Assembly: GCA_944386055.1 (NCBI GenBank)
Contig: CALWZP010000011.1
Location: 1 to 64,000, forward strand
Direction of reading: 5' to 3'
Length of the DNA: 64,000 nucleotides
Source: an uncultured Oscillospiraceae bacterium
GTDB lineage: Bacteria > Bacillota > Clostridia > Oscillospirales > Oscillospiraceae
Made by a program: the position numbers and the translations under genes. Below, piece after piece: positions 15,982-31,334 of this stretch. The notes beneath the pieces were generated by a model. That model searched no databases. It was not told where the DNA came from and worked only from the letters and a program-made list of their open reading frames with translations. Every line of letters begins with the position of its first letter. Within the stretch, counting starts at the first letter, position 1.

Positions 15982-16392
15982 TCACTCCTCCTCTTTCGGG
16001 GGACACAGCCGCCGGCGCAGATCGCGCAGATACGCCCTTTGCGACCGGCGGAGATAGGCGCCCTCCATCAGATCGGCGAACACCGACTCCCCCATGGTCT
16101 CGCTGTATATCGTCACCGTGGTCCCACCGCTGGACTCCTCCAGCAGCAGTTCCCGCTTCCCATAGGTGTTTCGGCCGGTCACCCGCAGCACCACACGGCG
16201 CTCCGGCTCCCATACCACCTGTTCCAGCCGGTAGCGGCTTCCGTCCGTCCCCGTCTCCAGCCAGATCCCCTCTGCCTCCTGCTCCAGCGCCTTCAGGCCG
16301 GTGCGCCAGCTCAGCTGGTCCTCTCCGGTCACGGTGCGCCACACCAGCTGTGCCGGGCAGGGCAGGGTCTCACGCTCCTTTGCCTGTGCCAT
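15982..16392 (-). CDS. SRPBCC/START-like domain protein (136 aa)
   Basis: The sequence has the beta-rich layout of small polyketide cyclase/START-like proteins: LPCPAQLVWRTVTGEDQLSW, then paired strands (YRLEQVVWEPERRVVLRVTG, GGTTVTIYSETMG) and a C-terminal helix. The assignment is by pattern and only moderately secure. It is inserted between phoH and ybeY, which are usually adjacent, with gaps of only 15 and 3 bp. Confidence 0.55.
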   Translation of the reverse strand: MAQAKERETLPCPAQLVWRTVTGEDQLSWRTGLKALEQEAEGIWLETGTDGSRYRLEQVVWEPERRVVLRVTGRNTYGKRELLLEESSGGTTVTIYSETMGESVFADLMEGAYLRRSQRAYLRDLRRRLCPPKEEE

Positions 16393-16407
16393 GGTCTGTC
16401 CTCCCCG

Positions 16408-17379
16408 TCACCGCTTCTTCTGCTCCCGGCGCTTCTCATCCTCCTCATAGGCCCGGATGATGCGCTGCACGATCACATGGCGCACCACATCGCTGTCCGT
16501 CAGGCGGCAGATGGCAATGTCCTCCACCCCCCGGAGCACCCGCATGGCCTCCCGCAGGCCGGACACCTTGTCGGGGGGCAGGTCGATCTGGGTGATGTCG
16601 CCGGTGATGACGATCTTGGAGTTAAAGCCCAGACGGGTGAGGAACATCTTCATCTGCTCCCGGGAGGTGTTCTGGGCCTCGTCCAGGATGATGAAGGAGT
16701 CGTCCAAGGTACGCCCCCGCATGTAGGCCAGGGGAGCCACCTCGATGTTGCCCCGCTCCACATACTTCTGATAGGTCTCCGCCCCCAGCATGTCGAACAG
16801 CGCGTCGTACAGCGGCCGGAGATAGGGGTCCACCTTGGACTGCAGGTCGCCGGGCAGGAAGCCCAGCCGCTCCCCCGCCTCCACCGCCGGGCGGGTGAGG
16901 ATGATGCGGTTGACCTGCTTCTCCCGGAAGGCGGCCACCGCCGCGGCCACCGCCAGATAGGTCTTGCCGGTGCCCGCCGGGCCGATGCCCAGGGTGACGA
17001 TGTTCTCCTTGATGGCGTCCACATACCGCTTCTGCCCGATGGTCTTGGCCTTGATGGGCTTTCCCTTGGCGGTGACGCAGATCACATCCCCCGCCAGCTG
17101 GCTGAGCTTGTCCTCGTTTCCGGTGCGCACCATCTGGAGGATGTAGCGCACATTCTGCTGGTTGATGGCCTCCCCCCGGGCGGCGAGGGAGAGCAGCGCC
17201 TGAATCGCCTTGACGGCGAACATCACCGCCTCCCCCTCGCCGGTCACCTTCAGGTCGGAGTCCCGGCTGACCACCGTGACCCCCAGTTCCGCCTCGATGA
17301 GGCGGATGTTCTCATCAAAGGAGCCGAACACATTGATGGCCTGCTCCATTCTCTCGATGCTGATGCTCTGTTCTGTCAT
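16408..17379 (-). CDS. PhoH-family ATPase
   Basis: This 323-aa protein has Walker A GPAGTGKTYLA (about 140-150) and Walker B FIILDEAQN. An N-terminal KH-like/R3H-associated segment precedes the ATPase core. PhoH-like proteins work with YbeY in RNA metabolism; the operon order here supports that link. Start: the ATG at 17379, 39 bp after yqfD. Confidence 0.93.
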   Translation of the reverse strand: MTEQSISIERMEQAINVFGSFDENIRLIEAELGVTVVSRDSDLKVTGEGEAVMFAVKAIQALLSLAARGEAINQQNVRYILQMVRTGNEDKLSQLAGDVICVTAKGKPIKAKTIGQKRYVDAIKENIVTLGIGPAGTGKTYLAVAAAVAAFREKQVNRIILTRPAVEAGERLGFLPGDLQSKVDPYLRPLYDALFDMLGAETYQKYVERGNIEVAPLAYMRGRTLDDSFIILDEAQNTSREQMKMFLTRLGFNSKIVITGDITQIDLPPDKVSGLREAMRVLRGVEDIAICRLTDSDVVRHVIVQRIIRAYEEDEKRREQKKR

Positions 17380-17418
17380 GAGCTGTGGTCTCCTTCGTAT
17401 CTGCTGTGTCCGCCGCCT

Positions 17419-18630
17419 TCATTCCGCCGGCGGCTGTCCCGGCCGCTCCGTGCCGATCTCCTCCCGGCAGGCCGCCGTCAGGGTGACGGTGAGCAGCCCG
17501 TTCTCCTCCCGGGCGGTGACGGTGGTGTCCAGGACCTCCCCGTCCTCCCCCAGCAGTTCTGTCACCCGGGCCAGCAGCTGCTCCTCCAGCAGTTCTCTGG
17601 CGGCCTCCGGGTCCACCTGGGCCTGGACGGTGTCATAGGCCCGGCACACCTGAGTGGTCAGACTAATGGGAAGGGCGCGCCCGCCCGGCAGGGTGAGGAC
17701 TCTTGTTTCGTTTATTTTATCATACTGCGGCCATGAAATGCCACTGTTTTGATAAAAATTGATGCGCCTGCCCAGAAGATTCAGGGAAAACAGCCGTTTT
17801 TCCTCCCCGGTGTACTCCTTGACCTGGGCGGTAAGGGGGATAACGGCGCTCACGGTGCGCCTGGTATCCGCCCAGACCCGGCCGGCGGCGTGAACGGTAT
17901 AGCTTTCCGGCTCCATCTCACTCCCTGCGGGCGGCTGGAGCACCACCTGGCCGGAGATAAGCGTCTCTCCCTCCAGCACCGCCTCCCCCACCTGGACCCT
18001 CGCCTGGCCGGTGAGGGTCTCCAGGCGGCGGATCACCCCGTCGGTCTCCGCCACCACATCCACCCAGCTGTCTTCGTCCACCATTTCCGGCGGCGGCGTG
18101 GCCTCCCGGACGATGACCTCCGCCCGGCTGCCCCGGATGTTCACCGACATCCAGGACAGCTCCTGCAGCTCAATGAGCGCCTGCTGCCCCACGGCGTTTC
18201 CGTTGATGGAGGGCCCGAACGCACCGGGGTATACCCCCAGCCGCCGCAGTTCGGTGAGCACTCTGGCCTGAGACACTGTTTCACAGCCGCTGACATCCAC
18301 CCACAGGATAAAGTTGGACAGCACGCACACCAGCAGCATGGAGATTCCCAGCCCCACCAGGAAGGCGTACCGCCGCCGGAATCGGGCGAGAAACGCAGGC
18401 AGTCCCGCCTGACGGTCCTGGCAGACAGTGCATCTGGCCCGCTCCGCCAGGGGAGGCAGCGCCGACACCCACCGGTTCGGCACCCGAAACCGGAAGGTGT
18501 CCTCATCCACCCACTCCACCCCCCAGAAAGGCACCCGCCGCTGGCCACAGAGATTGAGCATCCGCTCGGGGAATACTCCGGTGACGGTGAGCTGGGTCCA
18601 TCCCCGGAGAAAATTCACCAGCTTCCTCAT
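17419..18630 (-). CDS. yqfD: Sporulation protein YqfD
   Basis: This 403-aa protein has a small cytoplasmic domain, one membrane segment (about 92-112, AFLVGLGISMLLVCVLSNFI) and a long extracytoplasmic part. It is conserved in spore formers, under mother-cell sigma-E control in Bacillus, and needed for efficient sporulation. Its start overlaps the yqfC stop by 4 nt (ATGA), which indicates translational coupling. Confidence 0.93.
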   Translation of the reverse strand: MRKLVNFLRGWTQLTVTGVFPERMLNLCGQRRVPFWGVEWVDEDTFRFRVPNRWVSALPPLAERARCTVCQDRQAGLPAFLARFRRRYAFLVGLGISMLLVCVLSNFILWVDVSGCETVSQARVLTELRRLGVYPGAFGPSINGNAVGQQALIELQELSWMSVNIRGSRAEVIVREATPPPEMVDEDSWVDVVAETDGVIRRLETLTGQARVQVGEAVLEGETLISGQVVLQPPAGSEMEPESYTVHAAGRVWADTRRTVSAVIPLTAQVKEYTGEEKRLFSLNLLGRRINFYQNSGISWPQYDKINETRVLTLPGGRALPISLTTQVCRAYDTVQAQVDPEAARELLEEQLLARVTELLGEDGEVLDTTVTAREENGLLTVTLTAACREEIGTERPGQPPAE

Positions 18631-18908
18631 TCCAGCTCCACCGCCCGCAGCCGCCCGGTGATGAGCAGCTCGGAGCTGTTCATGGCCTTCAGGCTCAGCT
18701 CCTCCCCCACCACCCGGATGATCAGCCGGCCGCCGCTGACCCGGATCTCCTCCGTCCCATAGGCCAGGATCCCATGGTGGTTCTCCATGCGCAGCTCACT
18801 GTCCCCGGTGAGCTCCACCCGGGGCACTCCCGCCACCACATCGGCGGGCAGATCCAGCAGCTGGGCGGTCCGCTCCAGCAGGCTCTCCTTCCGCCTGGTC
18901 TTTCCCAT
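18627..18908 (-). CDS. yqfC: Sporulation protein YqfC
   Basis: This 93-aa beta-rich protein of the YabP/YqfC family (VAGVPRVELTGDSELRMENH, then GTEEIRVSGGRLIIRVVG) is coat- and sporulation-associated. It is the first gene of the yqfC-yqfD-phoH-ybeY-era-recO series. It strongly supports a spore-forming host. Confidence 0.93.
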   Translation of the reverse strand: MGKTRRKESLLERTAQLLDLPADVVAGVPRVELTGDSELRMENHHGILAYGTEEIRVSGGRLIIRVVGEELSLKAMNSSELLITGRLRAVELE

Positions 18909-18972
18909 GGCTTCGCCCTCCTCTCCCGTTATTGTTATGTGCGGGAGAGCGGGAAAAGACCTGACCGCAAGC

Positions 18973-19008
18973 AGGCGGGACGGCGCTCTTTCCAGCGCCG
19001 TCCCGCCT
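18973..19008. terminator. Hairpin terminator between yqfC and the 68-aa gene
   Basis: AGGCGGGACGGCGCT (18973-18987) pairs perfectly with 18994-19008. It lies downstream of the minus-strand 68-aa gene and upstream of yqfC. Confidence 0.75.
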
Positions 19009-19056
19009 CATCCGCCCAAAGGCGGCCTATATCTTCTCTGTCCAAAGCGGAGTTCG

Positions 19057-19263
19057 TCACAGGAGGAAATCCTCGTCCTTCCACTGGGTGAAGTCCACCC
19101 GGGCAGGCTTGGGGGGCACCCGTTTCAGCGGGTCATACACAAAGCCCCTGCAGTACCCCGCCGGATCCATGACTCCCTTTCTGGCACAGATCACCCGCTC
19201 CCCCAGCGGACGGCCCCTCTGGCAGTAGGCACACCTGGGCTCGATGTCCTTCCGGAACAGCAT
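19057..19263 (-). CDS. Small four-Cys protein of unknown function (68 aa)
   Basis: The gene has a good start (ATG 19263 with GGGAGGGGG upstream) and its own terminator. The protein has C11-X2-C14, C26 and C38, which could bind one zinc, and a polar tail rich in Pro and acidic residues (VDFTQWKDEDFLL). It follows ylbJ on the same strand by 31 bp. No family was recognised. Confidence 0.65.
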   Translation of the reverse strand: MLFRKDIEPRCAYCQRGRPLGERVICARKGVMDPAGYCRGFVYDPLKRVPPKPARVDFTQWKDEDFLL

Positions 19264-19294
19264 GGTACTCCCCCCTCTCCCGCATTTTTCTCTA

Positions 19295-20473
19295 TTATAC
19301 TACGCGCCGGCGCCCTTTTCCACTGTTTTTTCTCACCATGACCGCCGCGGCCGCTACAAAGGCCGACCACATCAGCCAGGCGCACACCAGGGAGAGGATC
19401 AGCGCCTGCTGAAAATCCACCTGAGCCAGCGTCTCCACCTGCTCGGTGAGGGCGGCGGACACCTCCAGCTCCGGCAGAAACGCCCGGGCCAGCAGCCACA
19501 TCCCCCCCGCGGACAGCACGCCGTGAAGCAGCTTGCCCAGCACATAGGTGCGGGGGGAGAGCCCGCTGTCCCCCAGAAAGGAGAGCACCTGACAGTGGAC
19601 CGATACCCCCGCCCAGCCCAGGATAAACGCCGCCATGGACAGCCGCCCCGCCAGCGCCCCTGTCCCTGTCAGCGAGGTGACGCCGGAGGAGATCTCGATG
19701 ATTCCTGTGAGCAGCGACTCGATCCACTTCCGCTCCACCCCCAGGGCGGTGCTGAGGATCTGGGCCAGAGCCGCCAGCACCCCGGTATGGAACAGCAGGC
19801 GGATCACCACGGTGAACAGAAGCACAAAGGCGCAGATATTCAGGGTGGACTGCAGCGCCCCCCGCACCGCCCGGGTGAACGCCACCGAGAAGCGCGCGGT
19901 CTCGATGCGCACCGGACGGGCGCACGCGCCGCCCCGGTCCCCCTTCTCCCCGGGGTAGAACCGGAAGATCAGCCCCACCGCCACCGACGCCAGGGCGTGC
20001 ACCAGATACAGCAGCAGCCCCGCCCGACTGCTGGAGAACACTCCGGCACCCACCACCCCCAGGATGAAGGCGGGCCCTGAGTTGTTGCAGAACGCCAGCA
20101 GCCGCTGAGCCTCCGTCCGGGAGCACATCCCCTGCTGGTACAGCTGGATGGCGGTGCGCGCCCCCACCGGGTAACCCCCCACGAAGCCCAGGGCCACCGC
20201 GCTGGCGCAGGCGCCGCTCACCCGGAACAGGGGCCGCATCAGCGGTTCCAGGGCCCGGCCCAAATACTGGGCAAAGCCCAGCTCCACCACCAGAGAGGAC
20301 AGCACAAAAAAGGGGAACAGGGAGGGAACGATCACATTTCCGCACAGCTGCAGCCCTGTCCGCGCGGCCTCCATCGCCTCGTCGGGACACAGCACCAGCG
20401 CCGCTCCGGCCGCCGTCAGGGCGATCCCCAGCAGGATGTCCCGCAGCCCCGGGTCTCTCAGCAGCCTTGTCAT
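19295..20473 (-). CDS. ylbJ: Sporulation integral membrane protein YlbJ
   Basis: This 392-aa membrane protein with nucleoside recognition (Gate) domains has GYPVGARTA and CNNSGPAFILGVVGAGVF in the first half and an IEISSGV repeat in the second. YlbJ is mother-cell expressed and affects cortex formation in Bacillus. The start is ATG 20473 with GGGAGGAGG before it; the longer frame to 20572 runs into the divergent promoter region and lacks a site. Confidence 0.92.
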   Translation of the reverse strand: MTRLLRDPGLRDILLGIALTAAGAALVLCPDEAMEAARTGLQLCGNVIVPSLFPFFVLSSLVVELGFAQYLGRALEPLMRPLFRVSGACASAVALGFVGGYPVGARTAIQLYQQGMCSRTEAQRLLAFCNNSGPAFILGVVGAGVFSSSRAGLLLYLVHALASVAVGLIFRFYPGEKGDRGGACARPVRIETARFSVAFTRAVRGALQSTLNICAFVLLFTVVIRLLFHTGVLAALAQILSTALGVERKWIESLLTGIIEISSGVTSLTGTGALAGRLSMAAFILGWAGVSVHCQVLSFLGDSGLSPRTYVLGKLLHGVLSAGGMWLLARAFLPELEVSAALTEQVETLAQVDFQQALILSLVCAWLMWSAFVAAAAVMVRKNSGKGRRRVV

Positions 20474-20579
20474 ATTTTCTCCCTCCTCCCTTGGTATCCC
20501 CTTATCCCTATGCGCCCACCGGCGGAATTTTGCCTGTCCCGGCCGCCGCGTCTCAGAGGGGCGCTCTGTCAAACGAATC

Positions 20580-20608
20580 TTGTGCTTTCCCCCCAGGTGT
20601 GTTACACT
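20580..20608 (+). promoter_or_regulatory. Promoter of the DUF2804 gene
   Basis: TTGTGC (20580-20585), a 17-nt spacer and TACACT (20603-20608) lie 32 bp upstream of the DUF2804 start codon. Confidence 0.6.
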
Positions 20609-20640
20609 GCTCTTATCTGCGGAACAAGGAGGCGGAAATC

Positions 20641-21690
20641 ATGCAGCGTGAGCTTCTCTCCCCCTTCCCCCTGCTGAACGGGGAGGGCGACCTCACTCAA
20701 CCGGGTTTTTCCCGGCGTCCCCTGGCGGAATACCGCCGCGGCGCGGTCCGGTCCGCTCCGTTCTCCATCAGGGAGTGGGACGACTACTATGTGGGAAACC
20801 AGCGCTTCGGGATTTCCCTCACCGTTGCGGACATCGGGTATGCCAAAGCGGATGCCGCCGCGGTGTTCTCCTTCTCCGGCCCTGACGCTCCCCGCCAGAC
20901 CGCCAAGGTCGTGCTGCGCCCCTGCTCCCCAGGCCAGTCAGGGCTCCCCGCCTCCTCTCAGCAGGGTGTCACCGCCTCTTCCGGGCGGACCCACGCTCTT
21001 CTCTTCCGCCACACAGACCACCCCACGCTGGGCAGAACCAGAGAGCTTCTCTTTCATATGGACCGCTTCCAGGACGGACAGCCGCTCCACGGCCGCATCC
21101 TGCTGTCTCAGGAGCCTCGGGACTCCATGGTCCTGTATGCCCCCTTTGACCGGCCGGGCCGCTTTCTCTTCTCCCGAAAGCTCTGCTGTCTCCGGGCCAG
21201 CGGGGCCGTCTTCCTGGGGGAGCGGCGTTTTACCTTTGATCCGGCGGACTCCTTCGGCGTGCTGAATTGGGGGCGGGGCGCCTTCCCCCGCCGCGGCAGC
21301 TGGTGCTGGGCCTCCGCCTCCGGTCTGGCGGCCGGCGTACCTGTTGGGTTCAGTGTGGGCCATGGTTCTCAGAACGCCCTGGCCGCCACGGAAAATATGG
21401 CCTTTTTCAACGGGGCGGGGCACAAGCTCTCCGGCGTCATCTTCCACCTCCCCGCCGCCGGCGGGGCTGCGGCAGCGGCCCCCTGGATCTTCTCCAGCGA
21501 CGACGGGCGGCTCTCTCTGCGCTTCTTCCCGGTCCTGGAGCGGACCGGCCAGTGCGGGGCAGGGCCTCTGCGTCTGGTGCGGCGCCGCGCCTTCGGGCGT
21601 TTTTCCGGCTGGGTGCGCCTGGACAGCGGTGCAAAGCTGGAGCTTACCCAGCTCATGGGCTTTGCGGAAAGAGGGGAATATCGATGGTAA
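20641..21690 (+). CDS. DUF2804 domain protein
   Basis: This 349-aa protein matches the DUF2804 family across its length, with the typical aromatic opening (REWDDYYVGNQRFGISLTVA), the SFGVLNWGRGAFPRRGSW centre and the FSVGHGSQNALAATENM segment that follows. The fold is lipocalin/tocopherol-cyclase-like and the role is unknown. Start: the ATG after AAGGAGG. The next gene overlaps its end by 7 nt, so the two are coupled. Confidence 0.88.
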   Translation: MQRELLSPFPLLNGEGDLTQPGFSRRPLAEYRRGAVRSAPFSIREWDDYYVGNQRFGISLTVADIGYAKADAAAVFSFSGPDAPRQTAKVVLRPCSPGQSGLPASSQQGVTASSGRTHALLFRHTDHPTLGRTRELLFHMDRFQDGQPLHGRILLSQEPRDSMVLYAPFDRPGRFLFSRKLCCLRASGAVFLGERRFTFDPADSFGVLNWGRGAFPRRGSWCWASASGLAAGVPVGFSVGHGSQNALAATENMAFFNGAGHKLSGVIFHLPAAGGAAAAAPWIFSSDDGRLSLRFFPVLERTGQCGAGPLRLVRRRAFGRFSGWVRLDSGAKLELTQLMGFAERGEYRW

Positions 21691-22367
21691 AACGGCACGC
21701 GGCGCTTTTTGCCGGTCGGCTGCTCTTCTACCTGGCGGGACAGCTGATCCTGTGTGCCGGCATTATCCTGAATACAAAAACAGGGCTTGGGGTCGCCCCC
21801 ATCAACTCCCTGCCCTATCTGGTCTCGGAGATCACCCCCATCACCCTGGGACAGGCCACCTCCATCCTGTACCTGCTGTGCATCACCGCTCAGTGCCTCA
21901 TCCGGCGCAGACTCTCTCTTCAGATCCTTCTCCAGTTCCCCTTCAGCTATGTGTTCGGCCTGCTCATTGACCTGTTCAACCACCTGTTGGATGTGGTCCA
22001 GCCCTCCAATCTGCTGTGGGCGCTGTTCTGGCTGGCGGCGGCCAATGTGTGCACCGCGCTGGGCGTCACCATGGGGGTGTCCATGAATCTGGTGGCCGCT
22101 CCGCCCGACTGCACGGTCCAGACCATCTCCCAGGTGTACCGCAAGGACTTCGGTCTGGTGAAAAACTGCTTTGACCTGTCCATGCTGCTCCTCTCCGTTC
22201 TGGGCGGTCTTCTGTTCCCTCACCGGCTGGTGGGCATCGGCGCGGGTACCATCATCACCGCCCTGCTGGTGGGGCGCTTTGCCGGGCTGTTCCGCCGGCT
22301 CTTGGATCCGGTCATCCAATCTCTGACCAGCGCCACCCTCCGGAACACTTTCACAACAGGGGAGTGA
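21684..22367 (+). CDS. YczE/YitT-like membrane protein (DUF6198 type)
   Basis: This 227-aa protein has about five membrane segments, an LGQLILCAG-like N-terminal helix and the GLGVAPINSLPYL motif of the YczE/YyaS group. The start is ATG 21684, overlapping the end of the DUF2804 gene; the longer frame from 21267 is a shadow in that gene. Function is unknown; related proteins accompany lipopeptide synthesis or act as putative transporters. Confidence 0.8.
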   Translation: MVKRHAALFAGRLLFYLAGQLILCAGIILNTKTGLGVAPINSLPYLVSEITPITLGQATSILYLLCITAQCLIRRRLSLQILLQFPFSYVFGLLIDLFNHLLDVVQPSNLLWALFWLAAANVCTALGVTMGVSMNLVAAPPDCTVQTISQVYRKDFGLVKNCFDLSMLLLSVLGGLLFPHRLVGIGAGTIITALLVGRFAGLFRRLLDPVIQSLTSATLRNTFTTGE

Positions 22368-22692
22368 ATTGCGCTTCTTCTTTTTGTCGGAAATGCGATA
22401 GACTTTGATGCACTGCCGTGATATACTGAATTATATAACAAATATTTCAATTCAAATTAAATTACCCATTGTTTCCGCGCATGCAGGTCTAAAGGTTCGC
22501 CCATGATCTGTCTGCCTGAGCCGTCCGGCTCACGGGGCCAGGAAAGAAATGACCTGACCCTCCCGCTTTGAGAAGGAAGCAGGAGCGCCGCTCGCCATCG
22601 GGCGGCGCTGTTTGGATTCGGACGGTCTGTCTTGCATTGGCAAGCAGGCCGTTTTCCGCTGTACCGGCTTCCTCTCCACACAGGAGGCCGCC
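22368..22692 (+). other. 325-bp intergenic region before the Crp/Fnr gene
   Basis: The first half is AT-rich (about 22380-22475, with several TATA-type hexamers near 22422-22442) and probably carries the promoter of the regulator gene. The rest is GC-rich and looks untranslated. No gene, hairpin terminator or known RNA was recognised. Confidence 0.5.
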
Positions 22693-23364
22693 ATGAAGTC
22701 ACTTTGTCATCAACTCTCCCCACTCCCTCTGTTCTCCGGTTTCACCGATGACGAACTGGAGCAGCTCCAAAGCGCACTATCCCTGTCCATCGCCTTTTTG
22801 AAGCCGGAGGAGTATCTTCTCCAGGCGGATGATCCCGCGCCCACTCTGGGGTATCTTCTCTCAGGCCGGACTCAGGTGTTCCTTACAGATTACTGGGGGC
22901 GCCGCTCCATTATCAACAACCTTCAGCCGGGGGATCTGCTGGGGGGCGCGGCCGCCTTTCTCTCCGCCTCCTCCCTGCCCGTCAATGCGGTGGCGCTTAC
23001 CGCCTGTACGGTGCTGTCCATCGACCCTCAGCCTCTGCGGCAGCCGGAGGCGAAGTGCGCCGAACTGTTAAACCGGCTGCAGCACCGCATTGGTGTGGTC
23101 ATCGCTCAGACCAACCTCTCTCTGATCCAAAAGCTGAGCATTCTCTCCCGCCGCTCCACCCGGGAGAAGGCCATGGCCTATTTCTCCAGCGAGGCGCTTC
23201 GGGCGGGCAGCTCCACCTTCCAGATCCCCTTCTCCCGGGACGAGCTGGCCGACTATCTCTGCGTCAACTGCAGCGCCCTGTCCACTGAGCTGTCCAAGCT
23301 TCAGCGGGAGGGCTACATCCAATTCCGGCGCAATCACTTCCAGCTGCTGCGTCATGATTTCTGA
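22693..23364 (+). CDS. Crp/Fnr-family transcriptional regulator
   Basis: This 223-aa protein has an N-terminal cyclic-nucleotide-binding-like beta barrel (about 15-115) and a C-terminal winged helix (IPFSRDELADYLCVNCSALSTELSKL, in parts). The cAMP-contact motif is not conserved, and there is no N-terminal Cys cluster as in FNR, so the signal is unknown. The start is the ATG after AGGAGG at 22682-22687. Confidence 0.88.
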   Translation: MKSLCHQLSPLPLFSGFTDDELEQLQSALSLSIAFLKPEEYLLQADDPAPTLGYLLSGRTQVFLTDYWGRRSIINNLQPGDLLGGAAAFLSASSLPVNAVALTACTVLSIDPQPLRQPEAKCAELLNRLQHRIGVVIAQTNLSLIQKLSILSRRSTREKAMAYFSSEALRAGSSTFQIPFSRDELADYLCVNCSALSTELSKLQREGYIQFRRNHFQLLRHDF

Positions 23365-23376
23365 ATACCACAACAA

Positions 23377-23420
23377 GAAGACACCGCCCCCGCCGCAGCT
23401 GCGGCGGGGGCGGTGTCTTC
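23377..23420. terminator. Bidirectional terminator between crp-like gene and rpoC
   Basis: A perfect 22-bp palindrome without loop bases (centre between 23398 and 23399) is followed by a T-rich run on the plus strand. It separates two convergent genes. Confidence 0.88.
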
Positions 23421-23446
23421 TCTGTTTTTCTTTTCCTGTCTTTTGT

Positions 23447-27238
<3,792 letters not shown>

Positions 27239-27257
27239 ATTTGCTCTCCTCCCTTTC

Positions 27258-30959
<3,702 letters not shown>

Positions 30960-31334
30960 TGCTCTCGATCACTCTCCGTTTCCGTATACTCGCGGACCGG
31001 CCCGCGGACCGGACTCTTCCTCTCCGCCGGTGCGGCATCTCCGGCGGCGTGTTGCGAACACCCGGCAGTGTTGATAATTTCTCCCCGCCCGCTCTTGCCA
31101 CAGTGCATGACCTATGCTATACTTGCATCAAGCTGGGGGACTGTCCGGATCGGGTTGTTTGGCATAGTAGCATTTAAGTTTACCATACGCCGCAGCGGAA
31201 GTCAACCATTTTATGCAGGAATCTCAGGATTTTTTCCTGGGATTTTTCTTTTTTCCTCCAAATCAACTGCAACCAGGCCCCGCGGCGGGAGGTGGAATCC
31301 TCCTCCCGCCGCGGGGCCTGGTTCACTTCTTCTC
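30960..31334. other. 375-bp region upstream of rpoB with a large hairpin
   Basis: It holds the rpoB leader and promoter on the minus strand (around 31110-31180) and, next to recD2, a 22-bp inverted repeat (31271-31292 with 31302-31323) that acts as the recD2 terminator. A second, weaker CAGGA/TCCTG hairpin with T-runs lies at about 31227-31260 on the plus strand. No gene was seen. Confidence 0.6.
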
